Shown one piece after another: positions 1-9,484 of a stretch of DNA of 64,000 nt. The notes under the pieces were generated by a model. That model saw nothing but the letters and a program-made list of their open reading frames with translations. It did no database searches and was not told the DNA's origin. The DNA is taken from positions 119,034 to 183,033 of the forward strand of contig SCFE01000040.1 in assembly GCA_004352715.1 (NCBI GenBank), given 5' to 3'. The position numbers and the translations under genes are program-made. Each line of letters starts with the position of its first letter. Within the stretch, counting starts at the first letter, position 1. Origin of the DNA: Hofstenia miamia. Taxonomy: Eukaryota; Xenacoelomorpha; Acoela.

Positions 1-395
1 AACATCTTTTATTCAATCTGTTTGTACATGCACTTAATAATTACACCTTGCAAATATACTATGCCATTGGTGAATGTGAATGCACAGCAATTATGTGCCT
101 GTTATTTATTCTTTATTTACATGAGCTGAGATAAGAGAACTCTGAGATAAATTGTTTATTGAGCTAGAAATTAATACTTGAGTCACACAATTAGCACCTT
201 GGTGAGTAAGGATGACTTCAAAGACTTGGCTTCAGTGTGATGCCATGTGAATTGGTCACTGTTGGAGTTCTTTTTGGAATGGAATTTCTTTAGTTGTTAG
301 GCAAAATTGGTGAACCACCAATGTATCTTTTCTGTTGGAATGCAGGTCACTCTCTGCTATTGTAGACTTTGCAACCTTTGATCTAAACACTTGAG
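1..395. other. AT-rich flank, no gene recognised
   Basis: I see no coding signal or repeat structure here. It lies on the 3' side (minus-strand sense) of the small unknown ORF and the capsid-like pseudogene, so it may be the decayed remainder of the same element. Confidence 0.4.
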
Positions 396-713
396 CTACC
401 CAGTACCACTAGAGTAGCCAGAGCTCCCCTGTGATTCTACCCTATCATGGTAAATTGTGTGTATTCTAAGCAGTTTTGACCATTTCAAAAGTGAGTGTAG
501 CCTTGAATTATCAATGTGCAAGACCTTTTCAACATCAACATTGTGTATACTGTGTTTCTGTAATAGATAGTTTGTAACATGCACAAACTTTATATGCAGG
601 TCTTTGGTAGAGTGAATACGTCCTTCCACCACACGAATTTCATCAAGTTTCAACATCTTTCTACAATACAATGATTTACAAAATGCATATCTTATCATTT
701 TATAACTTTTCAC
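396..713 (-). CDS. Unknown 105-codon ORF downstream of capsid-like pseudogene
   Basis: I do not recognise this product. It is basic and has no obvious signal peptide, membrane segment or catalytic motif. It starts four bases inside the end of the preceding capsid-like reading frame on the same strand, so the two may once have been adjacent genes of one element, or this may be a frameshifted continuation of the same gene. The C-terminus is Ser/Gly-rich (QGSSGYSSGTG). With the neighbouring gene clearly broken, this is most likely decayed coding sequence rather than an active gene. Confidence 0.25.
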   Translation of the reverse strand: MKSYKMIRYAFCKSLYCRKMLKLDEIRVVEGRIHSTKDLHIKFVHVTNYLLQKHSIHNVDVEKVLHIDNSRLHSLLKWSKLLRIHTIYHDRVESQGSSGYSSGTG

Positions 714-1862
714 TGTTTATCAATATAGACTTTGGAATTGGTTTCCCCCAAAAAAATATCTTCCATTGATTCAGTTAGTGTGTTTTTAAAATCCAGTGTT
801 AAATGTATATTTGCACCACTCAATTCAGGATACAAAACCTCATTGTTGGCCTCTGCAATGCTAATCAGATCAAAAACCATAATCACGTGCTTGTTATACT
901 GTGTGTAGGATACTCCACCACCATCATTATTTATCCCAAGAGCTTTTATTGATTCATAATATGCCTGTGCATAGTTGTCATCTCCAACAAACATGGGGAT
1001 GTATGCAATATTTGATCCTCCATGGGTTATAGTAACTTGCTGGAGACCTCTAAATTTTCATGAAAACAGATTTGTAAACATTGTGCCTGTAAACTGGTGA
1101 TTTGGAACAATTGCCAAGCAATTCTTCTGATGGGTTCATTGGAAAACACATTTTCTCTAGTAAGCATGATCTGACCCACTGGAATTACAAATGTGCATGT
1201 AAGAATTCTTGTAAAGTGCTATATAGCAGGAGTTGTCAATAGCAGTTTTTCAATTTCCAAATGTACACTTTCTGTGACTCTGAACATTTCATCTGCAATT
1301 AAGGATTTGTGATCTTAAAAGCTTTAACTGAATATCAACACCAGGTATTAGTAATTTTTCACATTGGAAAATATCAATTGTGAGAGGGCCATAGAAGCTT
1401 GCCACCTGGCTTTCCCTGGTTAGCACTCTACATCTATACTGACCATCTTTTTCATCACCATCTTTTATCAGTTTATCAGGGTGTTTCTCATAATAATACC
1501 CACTTGATGTTAATTTTGAATTCTTGTTGGCCTCACTTTTTGATAGTTCCTTAGTGATCATAACTGTATGTGGCCATACCACATCATCTGTGTGTAGTAA
1601 AACACCATTTGCATATAAACTGTAATTGCTAAACAATGAGTGTAAGATGTTATTTGTTAAACAAACTTGATCTTGTTTAGTATCATCTGTGTCATTCCAA
1701 ACTAATTTCCCACCATCACGTTTACATACAATTTTCAACAATAAACCAAGAAGTATACTCTGCAAATCAATGTACTCATTTTGCTCTGACCCAAAATTAA
1801 ATTCAACAAGTGGTCCATTAAAACCAGAAGTGAGGAAATATTCCTGTGTACTACCCCATTAA
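710..1862 (-). pseudogene. F54H12.2-like protein (transposon/virus-like capsid family), broken
   Basis: Three blocks in different frames resemble the widespread invertebrate family annotated as 'uncharacterized protein F54H12.2-like'. The N-terminal block (about 1862-1289) has EYIDL, then NNILHSLFSN and a Y-ANG strand, then IDIF-CEKLLIPGVDIQLKLLRS. The middle (1288-995) contains SNEPIRRI but shifts frame and carries at least one stop. The C-terminal block (994-710) has FVGDDNYAQAYYES and ends KVYIDKQ. From memory, C. elegans F54H12.2 lies beside a transposon-derived integrase gene (F54H12.3), and the family is generally linked to Polinton/Maverick-like elements with jelly-roll capsids. That assignment is inference. 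No protease, ATPase, polymerase or integrase is visible nearby, so this is an isolated relic. The usual start region is degraded, and I chose the upper limit where similarity fades. Confidence 0.6.
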
Positions 1863-2091
1863 AGTTTATCAACACCTTATCACATTTGAAAATATCCACG
1901 CAAGAATGGCATGAACATGGTCATGACAGGTATCAAACTAACATCAATTGTCAATGTGTACAGCTATTTATACCAAATTCATTGATGTATTATCTCTTTA
2001 CATTGTACAAATTTAAACTAAATTATATACATTTTGGTTTATGGGTCTATTTACATTTAGTATTATTTTTTTCCTATGTACACACTTTTGA
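1863..2091. other. Flank between capsid-like relic and tandem repeat
   Basis: AT-rich sequence with no convincing gene. It may include decayed N-terminal coding or leader sequence of the capsid-like relic. Confidence 0.3.
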
Positions 2092-2495
2092 TTAAAACTA
2101 AATTGCAAATGTTGAATTATTAAAAACTCAAATTATTTTGATTGCCTTTGTTGAATTACAATTGACTGACTAGAATTATTTTGANNNNNNNNNNNNNNNN
2201 NNNNNNNNNNNNNNNNNNNNNNNNNNNNNNNNNNNNNNNNNNNNNNNNNNNNNNNNNNNNNNNNNNNNNNNNNNNNNNNNNNNNNNNNNNNNNTTACAAT
2301 TGACTGACTAGAATTATTTTGACGTAATAGTTTTTAACTATAAACTAAATTACAAATGTTGAATTATTAAAACTCAAATTATTTTGATTGCCTTTGTTGA
2401 ATTACAATTGACTGACTAGAATTATTTTGACGTAATAGTTTTTAACTATAAACTAAATTACAAATGTTGAATTATTAAAACTCAAATTCTTTGTA
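2092..2495. repeat. Tandem repeat, 108-bp unit, at least three copies
   Basis: The segment starting TTACAATTGACTGACTAGAA at 2294 recurs exactly 108 bp later at 2402. A further partial copy precedes the N run (2185-2293). Units are nearly identical, so the array is young and the gap is probably a collapsed part of it. Each unit contains GACTGACTAG and the AAATGTTGAATTATTAAAA stretch. No coding potential. Confidence 0.85.
2185..2293. other. Assembly gap (109 N) inside the 108-bp repeat
   Basis: Run of N flanked on both sides by the same tandem-repeat unit, so the copy number is not known. Confidence 0.95.
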
Positions 2496-3043
2496 GACGT
2501 TTTGCTTTAGAATTTAATGTGTATCTCACTACACTGTACATGTAAGCATTTGAAATTATGGAAAATATTCATTGGTTGGAAAAAACATGATACAATAACC
2601 TGTGATAGCAGTTTGTATTGACACTGCATTGTGTAGTCTTTACATGTAATTGAAAAAACATGGAAAATTATTCTGCAATATTAATGGATGTGTGTGTGTA
2701 TCTGACAAAACATTGTAAAATTAGCTGACAATGCATAATCACAAATGTGATGTAATGTATGCAAACGTGTGTAAGTGTGAATAATGTGTGATTTAGCCAG
2801 GTATATTAACAAAAAAACATACAATGAAATTATTCAGTATATCAAAAGATGCTGCAAATGTAAACTAATTTGTCCCCCATGATATGTATATGAATCATTG
2901 TAAACTAAATTGGTGTGCAATTGTCATGAATCACTAATTAAAATCCATAAGCAGTGCTGTCAAAAAACCATTAGCAGTACTGTCAAGTAGGTGAGTCACT
3001 AATTAACATTTGCAAACACTTGATATTCACAACCTAACTTGTG
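2496..3043. other. AT-rich spacer, no gene
   Basis: No coding signal. Short local repetitions occur (for example GCAGTGCTGTCAA near 2952 and GCAGTACTGTCAA near 2974) but no element boundaries are seen. Confidence 0.4.
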
Positions 3044-3109
3044 ACATGACGTCACAACCTCTTGACCAATAAGAATGAAATTTGCGGGCTCTTCTTCTCG
3101 CGGCCATTA
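3044..3109. promoter_or_regulatory. Candidate promoter-like cluster: CRE palindrome and CCAAT box
   Basis: TGACGTCA (a perfect CRE/ATF site) lies at 3047-3054 and CCAAT at 3066-3070, followed by a locally GC-richer stretch ending GCGGCCATTA just before the LINE begins. In minus orientation it lies about 1.2 kb upstream of the capsid-like relic. Role is inference; short motifs like these occur by chance. Confidence 0.25.
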
Positions 3110-4370
3110 CTACTTACATTGATTAAATGCAATTAAGAATTGTTCTCCAAAAATAGGAAAAAAACGTTTAATAATAAAATATGGGAGATTATAAGAGGCC
3201 ATTGATTTGTTGGTATCAAGTTTCATAACAATGTTTTCTAATTCATTGATTGTAGCAAGTCTAAAGGAAAATTGTTTTGATTGTTTGAGATTACCAGAAT
3301 TTTGTTTTTTCTTATAAGGTGGGAAATTGAAATTTCCAAGTTCTTTGAATGTTGAATTTAAATGATTTAGTATTTGACTTTTGTCTTTTACGGCCAAATT
3401 ATTGATGTTTAATTCAGATATTTCAGATGAAGGACCTTTAGATTTTCCAATAAATTTATTTGATAAAAGAATTTTTGCCGAGCTTTAGATAAATTTTTTG
3501 TTCTTAATTGCTTAATTACTTTCTTTGATTTTTCGTAATTGGTCCAATTAGTATTTGTCAGCTCGGATTTCACAAGATCAAATGATTCTCGTTTAATTGA
3601 TACTAGTTCATGGACTTGATTATCGTCAGTGTTTGAAAAAGGAAATTTAATTGCTTTAATCTTAACCCGTTGCTCCTTAATTGGGGCAACAGTGTTTAAT
3701 GTTTTGTAGATTTCTTTTGCAATGTAATTAATCATTTGAGTCCAGAATTTAATATGTAAATATAGTTAAATGGGGTGTTTATTAGTGCCTTTTCCATTTT
3801 TTCATCTGAGTAAGATAAATAGTCTCTTGCATTTATGGTTTTAAATTGCTTGGTTTTAGTAGTTTTGTTACTAATATATGTACATAGCGCATGATCACTA
3901 AATGATTCAAACATTAAAGATGTGAAAGAAACTTTAGAATTATTAAAAAAGTAATGAATTAAATTGTTCATGTGAGTTGGACAAACCGTATTTACACAAT
4001 GAAGATTACAAGTAGCACATAATTCATTTATAGAATTTCGTTCATAATAGTTAAAGTAATTAATATTAAAGTCACCAAATATATTTAAATAGTTATAATC
4101 ACTACATATTTCAGATATTTCGTATATTTTATAATTTAAATATTCAACTAGATAATTTATATTTGGATTATAAGTTACGTTTATCAATTCTTTTTGGAAA
4201 CAGTTCTCTATTGATTTTATTTCTATCCACAGTGATTCAAATATTTCGTGATTAAGTTCATATTCCGATTTACGGGCAGGCTTTAAAGATTTTGGCACAA
4301 TTATCATAAGTACACCACCTCTACTTATTTGATTTTTAGCAAAAACCTCAAAATGTCATCTGTCTGGGTT
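3110..4370 (-). mobile_element. LINE (non-LTR retrotransposon) fragment, copy 1: endonuclease to start of RT
   Basis: Read on the minus strand, the fragment starts at the N gap with the end of an apurinic-type endonuclease domain. It shows RGGVLMIIVP, then LNIFGDFNINYF (GDFN motif) and SDHALCTYI (SDH catalytic motif). After frame breaks near 3735 and 3400 comes the linker and the beginning of the reverse transcriptase (F-LATINELENIVMKLDTNKS, the NK-S-G-type motif with G lost), ending abruptly at 3110. The RT core is absent. A TGA stop interrupts the endonuclease just before HFEVFAKN. The domain order EN then RT fits CR1/jockey-type LINEs; the clade is not decided. Its 581 bp from 3790 to 4370 match 10485-11065 with two mismatches seen. 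Confidence 0.85.
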
Positions 4371-5172
4371 NNNNNNNNNNNNNNNNNNNNNNNNNNNNNN
4401 NNNNNNNNNNNNNNNNNNNNNNNNNNNNNNNNNNNNNNNNNNNNNNNNNNNNNNNNNNNNNNNNNNNNNNNNNNNNNNNNNNNNNNNNNNNNNNNNNNNN
4501 NNNNNNNNNNNNNNNNNNNNNNNNNNNNNNNNNNNNNNNNNNNNNNNNNNNNNNNNNNNNNNNNNNNNNNNNNNNNNNNNNNNNNNNNNNNNNNNNNNNN
4601 NNNNNNNNNNNNNNNNNNNNNNNNNNNNNNNNNNNNNNNNNNNNNNNNNNNNNNNNNNNNNNNNNNNNNNNNNNNNNNNNNNNNNNNNNNNNNNNNNNNN
4701 NNNNNNNNNNNNNNNNNNNNNNNNNNNNNNNNNNNNNNNNNNNNNNNNNNNNNNNNNNNNNNNNNNNNNNNNNNNNNNNNNNNNNNNNNNNNNNNNNNNN
4801 NNNNNNNNNNNNNNNNNNNNNNNNNNNNNNNNNNNNNNNNNNNNNNNNNNNNNNNNNNNNNNNNNNNNNNNNNNNNNNNNNNNNNNNNNNNNNNNNNNNN
4901 NNNNNNNNNNNNNNNNNNNNNNNNNNNNNNNNNNNNNNNNNNNNNNNNNNNNNNNNNNNNNNNNNNNNNNNNNNNNNNNNNNNNNNNNNNNNNNNNNNNN
5001 NNNNNNNNNNNNNNNNNNNNNNNNNNNNNNNNNNNNNNNNNNNNNNNNNNNNNNNNNNNNNNNNNNNNNNNNNNNNNNNNNNNNNNNNNNNNNNNNNNNN
5101 NNNNNNNNNNNNNNNNNNNNNNNNNNNNNNNNNNNNNNNNNNNNNNNNNNNNNNNNNNNNNNNNNNNNNNNN
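4371..5172. other. Assembly gap (802 N)
   Basis: Unknown sequence between LINE copy 1 and the R2-like N-terminal segment. Confidence 0.95.
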
Positions 5173-5213
5173 TATTAAAATGTGTGTGTGTGCATTTTAT
5201 ACAAAATTTTTAA

Positions 5214-5952
5214 ATGAATGTAGTGTATTATTACGTTATTATAGACGTTGTGACAGAAGTGGCGGAAGCAGCAGGACCAGTGGGCCCAGAAACTGAAGCA
5301 GCAATCAAGGAAAAGATGAAGGAAGAAATAGGTGAGAGAACTAGGTTGCCAGTTCCAAGAGGAGTTAACAAAAGCAAGCTAGCAGTAGAGACAGCAAAAG
5401 TCAATAAAGTGTTGGAGAGGATAGATGCAAGGAGTGTCACAGAAGTAAATAGCTTAGTGTATGCAGGTGCATGTGAGATGCTGAAGAATGTAAGCATGGA
5501 CATGAAAAAGAAAAGGCGACAAGAAGATAACAGAGACAGAAAGCCTTAATGGGAGAAAAGAATTGAGAACAAAGTGGCAAAGATTAGGCAGCAAATAGGG
5601 AAGATCAGGACAAGTAAGGCAGTACAGGACAGGTGCAGGATAGGTATGGAAAAGACTATAGAAGCTGCAAGAGAAGATCTTAAGCAGAGATTAGTTGCAG
5701 AAGCTGAGAAACTAAGAAAATATAGGGCAAGGGCGAAGCAGGCAAGAGACAACATGAAGTTTGAGGCCCAAGAAGGAAGATTCTACTAAGAACTAGATGC
5801 AGGAGAGGGCGAGGACGCAGTAAGGTTCTGGGAGAATATATTGGGGAAGTGCAGGACCAGAGATAGAGAGTGTGCAGATGCAGAAGGAATTCAGGCAAGA
5901 AGAAGAAGTAATCACAACTGCAATGCTAAAGCAGGTTCTAAAGAAGACGAGG
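5214..5952 (+). mobile_element. R2-like non-LTR retrotransposon, N-terminal ORF segment
   Basis: Plus-strand lysine/arginine-rich coding sequence broken by stops (5549, 5789) and a frame change near 5870. It matches in order the region before the RT in the R2-like family common in invertebrate genomes. Visible blocks are RLPVPRGVNK, IYAGA-like LVYAGACEML, WEKRIENKVAKIRQQIGKI, then LRKYRARAKQARDN, EGRFY, FWENI and LKQVLKKTR, after which the gap begins. In intact relatives the next segment is the W-SPGPDG block and then the RT fingers, which here reappear only at 11208 ([16 protein letters not shown]). This half and that half could be one element split by later insertions, or two separate copies. 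Confidence 0.7.
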
Positions 5953-6952
5953 NNNNNNNNNNNNNNNNNNNNNNNNNNNNNNNNNNNNNNNNNNNNNNNN
6001 NNNNNNNNNNNNNNNNNNNNNNNNNNNNNNNNNNNNNNNNNNNNNNNNNNNNNNNNNNNNNNNNNNNNNNNNNNNNNNNNNNNNNNNNNNNNNNNNNNNN
6101 NNNNNNNNNNNNNNNNNNNNNNNNNNNNNNNNNNNNNNNNNNNNNNNNNNNNNNNNNNNNNNNNNNNNNNNNNNNNNNNNNNNNNNNNNNNNNNNNNNNN
6201 NNNNNNNNNNNNNNNNNNNNNNNNNNNNNNNNNNNNNNNNNNNNNNNNNNNNNNNNNNNNNNNNNNNNNNNNNNNNNNNNNNNNNNNNNNNNNNNNNNNN
6301 NNNNNNNNNNNNNNNNNNNNNNNNNNNNNNNNNNNNNNNNNNNNNNNNNNNNNNNNNNNNNNNNNNNNNNNNNNNNNNNNNNNNNNNNNNNNNNNNNNNN
6401 NNNNNNNNNNNNNNNNNNNNNNNNNNNNNNNNNNNNNNNNNNNNNNNNNNNNNNNNNNNNNNNNNNNNNNNNNNNNNNNNNNNNNNNNNNNNNNNNNNNN
6501 NNNNNNNNNNNNNNNNNNNNNNNNNNNNNNNNNNNNNNNNNNNNNNNNNNNNNNNNNNNNNNNNNNNNNNNNNNNNNNNNNNNNNNNNNNNNNNNNNNNN
6601 NNNNNNNNNNNNNNNNNNNNNNNNNNNNNNNNNNNNNNNNNNNNNNNNNNNNNNNNNNNNNNNNNNNNNNNNNNNNNNNNNNNNNNNNNNNNNNNNNNNN
6701 NNNNNNNNNNNNNNNNNNNNNNNNNNNNNNNNNNNNNNNNNNNNNNNNNNNNNNNNNNNNNNNNNNNNNNNNNNNNNNNNNNNNNNNNNNNNNNNNNNNN
6801 NNNNNNNNNNNNNNNNNNNNNNNNNNNNNNNNNNNNNNNNNNNNNNNNNNNNNNNNNNNNNNNNNNNNNNNNNNNNNNNNNNNNNNNNNNNNNNNNNNNN
6901 NNNNNNNNNNNNNNNNNNNNNNNNNNNNNNNNNNNNNNNNNNNNNNNNNNNN
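5953..6952. other. Assembly gap (1000 N)
   Basis: A round 1000-base run, so probably an arbitrary gap size. The R2-like reading ends at its left edge and a gypsy gag zinc knuckle begins at its right edge. Confidence 0.95.
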
Positions 6953-7099
6953 TGCGGAAAGAAAGGACATAAAAGAGATGAGTGCCACAAACAAATAAAC
7001 ATGATTGGAGAAGAACAAGGGTACTTTGAAGAAGATTTAATAGAGTCGGAGGGAGAAACAAATGAAGAACCCCAAACTGAAGAGGAATCGGAAAACTAA
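6953..7099 (+). pseudogene. Gypsy Gag C-terminus with CCHC zinc knuckle (partial)
   Basis: The reading begins at the gap with C-GKKGHKRDEC, a CX2CX4HX4C-type nucleic-acid-binding knuckle whose first Cys pair is partly inside the gap. An acidic tail (EEDLIESEGETNEEPQTEEE) and a stop follow. Nucleocapsid knuckles bind the element's RNA during packaging. Confidence 0.7.
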
Positions 7100-7134
7100 G
7101 TGGAGCGCTGACTCCTAAAAACCGCGCAGCAGTA

Positions 7135-7356
7135 ATGATTATGGCGAACATGGATACGGTGAACACAATGACAATATCAGTTAATGGAATAATGATAAAA
7201 GCAACCATCGATACGGGAGCAGCAACTTTGACAATTACGGATGACTGCGCAACAAAATTAGGGTTCTCAAGAGAGGATCTCACCAAGTGTAACAAAAGAC
7301 TCATCAATGCATCTGGCGAATATATCAATACCAAGGGAATATTGGAAGCGGTGTAG
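7135..7356 (+). pseudogene. Gypsy aspartic protease (broken)
   Basis: The motif ATIDTGAATLTI carries the catalytic DTG(A) triad of retropepsins, followed by a typical LGF-REDL helix and a second half interrupted by a stop at 7354-7356. The reading resumes in another frame around 7590 with LGDDFFIKNKCVINYADRTI, matching the ILG-DFL-K--CVI flap-end region. Between them lies an N gap flanked by a direct repeat. Confidence 0.75.
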
Positions 7357-7756
7357 CTAAGAGTGGCGAACACTACGTTTGAACAATCACTNNNNNNNNN
7401 NNNNNNNNNNNNNNNNNNNNNNNNNNNNNNNNNNNNNNNNNNNNNNNNNNNNNNNNNNNNNNNNNNNNNNNNNNNNNNNNNNNNNNNNNNNNNNNNNNNN
7501 NNNNNNNNNNNNNNNNNAGTGGCGAACACTACGTTTGAACAATCACTGGTAGTAGTGGATATGCACAATAACATGCTACCATATGAATAATTTTGGGAGA
7601 TGACTTCTTCATAAAAAACAAATGCGTCATCAATTATGCAGATAGAACTATCAAAGTTAAAGAGGAAGAGATTGAGATCGAAGAAGAACAGGGCAGAGAA
7701 AAAAAATCCCGTTTGAATTACAGGAAGACATACATCTGCAGCTGCATCAATGGAAA

Positions 7757-8134
7757 ATGTATGAGATCAAAACAGAGGAAGCAATCACAGCCGATGTAAT
7801 GATCTATGAGAATAAAGGGATAAACACAAAAAGGATGTCAATGCCGTCAAGTGTATGTGCAGTGAAGAACGGAAAGGGTAAGATTCCAATTCTCAACCCA
7901 AAAAATCGAAATGTAAATTTAAGGAAATCACACATCAGGATATTCGGAAAATATGTAAAATCAAACATCAGACTGATTTGGAAAGCATTGGAGGACGAAG
8001 ATGGAGCCGACGACTTGTATGGTCGATTCGAGGACTTACAAGTGGAAGCGCAAAGTACTCCACATGGCCGACTTGAGGGCGAGTGGACAAACACCATCCA
8101 AGTTGCGAGTGCTCCCAAAGGTAGATGGTTATAA
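7757..8134 (+). pseudogene. Gypsy Pol spacer between protease and RT
   Basis: The segment ITADVMIYENKGINTKRM...CAVKNGKGKIPILNPKNRNVNLRK resembles the spacer of gypsy-type Pol proteins that precedes the RT, with the I-N-N/v-L pattern. It loses the frame after about residue 75; later codons (from about 8000) read best in other frames. No catalytic residues are expected here. Confidence 0.5.
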
Positions 8135-8310
8135 CGGCATTGGGATGAAAGCAACCAATGACGAATACAAGATCCCAGACATCAAGAGCAAAGATTACCA
8201 ACACCTGGACAAAGAGGAGATACAACTGCTAAGAAATATGCTATGACGACATAAACGAATATTCAACTATGGAGAAATAAGTGTGGGGCAAGCAATAGGG
8301 AAAAACACAA

Positions 8311-8726
8311 GATAGTAACAACCACTGATAAGCCAATAAAACTCCCCTGTAGAAGAGTGCCTGAACAAATGAAGGACGAATACAATCGAATACTGGAAGA
8401 ATTGATAGACAATAAAATTATACGACCAAGCAAGAGTCCCTACGCAGCACCAACAGTGTTCGTGAAGCAGGGAGAAAAATACTGGCTATGCATAGACTTT
8501 TGGAAGTTGAATGAAGTGACAAAGAAAGATTCCTACCCTCTGCCAAGGATAGAAGATATGTTATATGAAGCGAGCAAGCACAAATACTTTACAACATTAG
8601 ACTTGTGCAAAGCATATTGGCAAGTACGAATGGAAGAAAACGATATTGAGAAGACAGCATTCATAACAACGTACGGGCTGTATGAGTGGATCTACATGGT
8701 GTTCAGGCTATGCAATGCGCCGGCAA
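8311..8726 (+). pseudogene. Gypsy reverse transcriptase (fingers and palm start)
   Basis: Starts HKIVTTTDKPIK, then ELIDNKIIRPSKSPYAAPTVFV (I-PS-SP motif), WLCIDFWKLNEVT (usual R-C-DYR-LN), DSYPLPRIEDML and FTTLDLCKAYWQV (first catalytic Asp in the LDL motif), followed by AFITTYGLYEW and MVFRLCNAPA. It breaks off at the 21-base gap before the YxDD motif, so the second catalytic site cannot be seen. The DYR-to-DFW change suggests decay. Confidence 0.85.
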
Positions 8727-8747
8727 NNNNNNNNNNNNNNNNNNNNN
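8727..8747. other. Assembly gap (21 N) where most of RT/RNase H is missing
   Basis: The flanks are RT motif CNAPA and the extreme end of RNase H, which in intact gypsy elements are separated by a few hundred codons. The real copy is either deleted here or the gap is greatly undersized. Confidence 0.9.
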
Positions 8748-9191
8748 CTCACATGGCAAAAAAAATTCTCGGGAGATAAATCAGGCATCATATCCTGATG
8801 GATAGAATATCTTAACGAATTCACATTCACAATAGAGCATCGAAAGGGCACCTTACATAGCAACGCAGACTTTTGGACGTCATTACCAGAGTACCAAAGA
8901 GACGTGGAAAAGATAGATGGAGAAAAGCAGCAATTCCAGTTTCTACCACACAACCAGTACGATGAGCTACCAGAGATCAATGTAGACAAGACCAATTATA
9001 ATAAAGGAGGAAATCTCCGAAAAGGAGATCATAGAAAAACAGCAGGAAATCTCATCGAAAAGGAGATCATAAAAAAACAGCAGGATGATGTAATCCTTAA
9101 CAAGATAATAAGAAAACTGAAAGAACCCCAAATGACACTATCAAAGCTAACAGCAGGCTACTTCGAGTGTTACAAATGGAAAACAAACTGA
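8748..9191 (+). pseudogene. Gypsy RNase H C-terminus and RH-IN linker
   Basis: Starts in the L-W-KKF block, then WIEYLNEFTFTIEHRKG and LHSNADFWTSLPEY (usual G--N--AD-LSR-P), the end of the RNase H domain. A stop lies before WIEYL. The charged linker contains a short tandem duplication (about 43 bp: GGAAATCTC..GAAAAGGAGATCATA..AAAACAGCA, copies at about 9009 and 9047) that repeats a Glu/Lys-rich peptide. It ends with a stop at 9189-9191. Confidence 0.75.
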
Positions 9192-9484
9192 AATGGGTTA
9201 TTGTATGTTGAAGGGCAAAACAATCGGATCGCAATACCAGAGTACTTCAAAAGGGATCTGATACAGCAGATACATGAAAAAGGCCACCTAGGGATAATAC
9301 AAATGGAGAAAACATTTAACGGGCGATTTATAACAACGGCAGTAAGAAAGGTAATTGAAGACATTATCAACAAATGCACTACATGCTTGCTGCACAACAG
9401 TCAACGGTTCCCAACACAGCGAGCACCTCTAGAGAAGATAATCACCACACAACCGAATGAAATAGTCCACATCAACCTGGAGCA
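9192..9484 (+). pseudogene. Gypsy integrase zinc-binding domain (partial)
   Basis: The HHCC zinc module is intact: IHEKGHLG supplies the two His and NKCTTCLLH the two Cys. The start of the catalytic core follows as PNEIVHINLE, where the usual Asp of 'vhiDl' reads Asn. The rest of the DDE core is in the gap. HHCC folds bind zinc and help integrase multimerise. Confidence 0.8.

Larger units (their letters stand above)
6953..9484 (+). mobile_element. Decayed Ty3/gypsy-type LTR retrotransposon, internal region
   Basis: Gag zinc knuckle, protease, reverse transcriptase, the end of RNase H and the integrase zinc domain follow each other in the order PR-RT-RH-IN, which is the Ty3/gypsy order (Ty1/copia has IN before RT). 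Reading frames are broken by stops and frameshifts, and two N gaps (7392-7517, 8727-8747) lie inside. No LTR, primer-binding site or polypurine tract was recognised; both ends run into gaps. The element is not functional as assembled. Confidence 0.85.

Noticed and set aside
2092-2495. CRISPR-like array
   Set aside because: Units are contiguous 108-bp tandem repeats without spacers, in a eukaryotic sequence.
5546-5898. Minus-strand open frames rich in Leu/Ser opposite the R2-like N-terminal region
   Set aside because: They are antisense shadows of Lys/Glu/Arg-rich plus-strand coding sequence; the plus strand carries the recognisable motifs.
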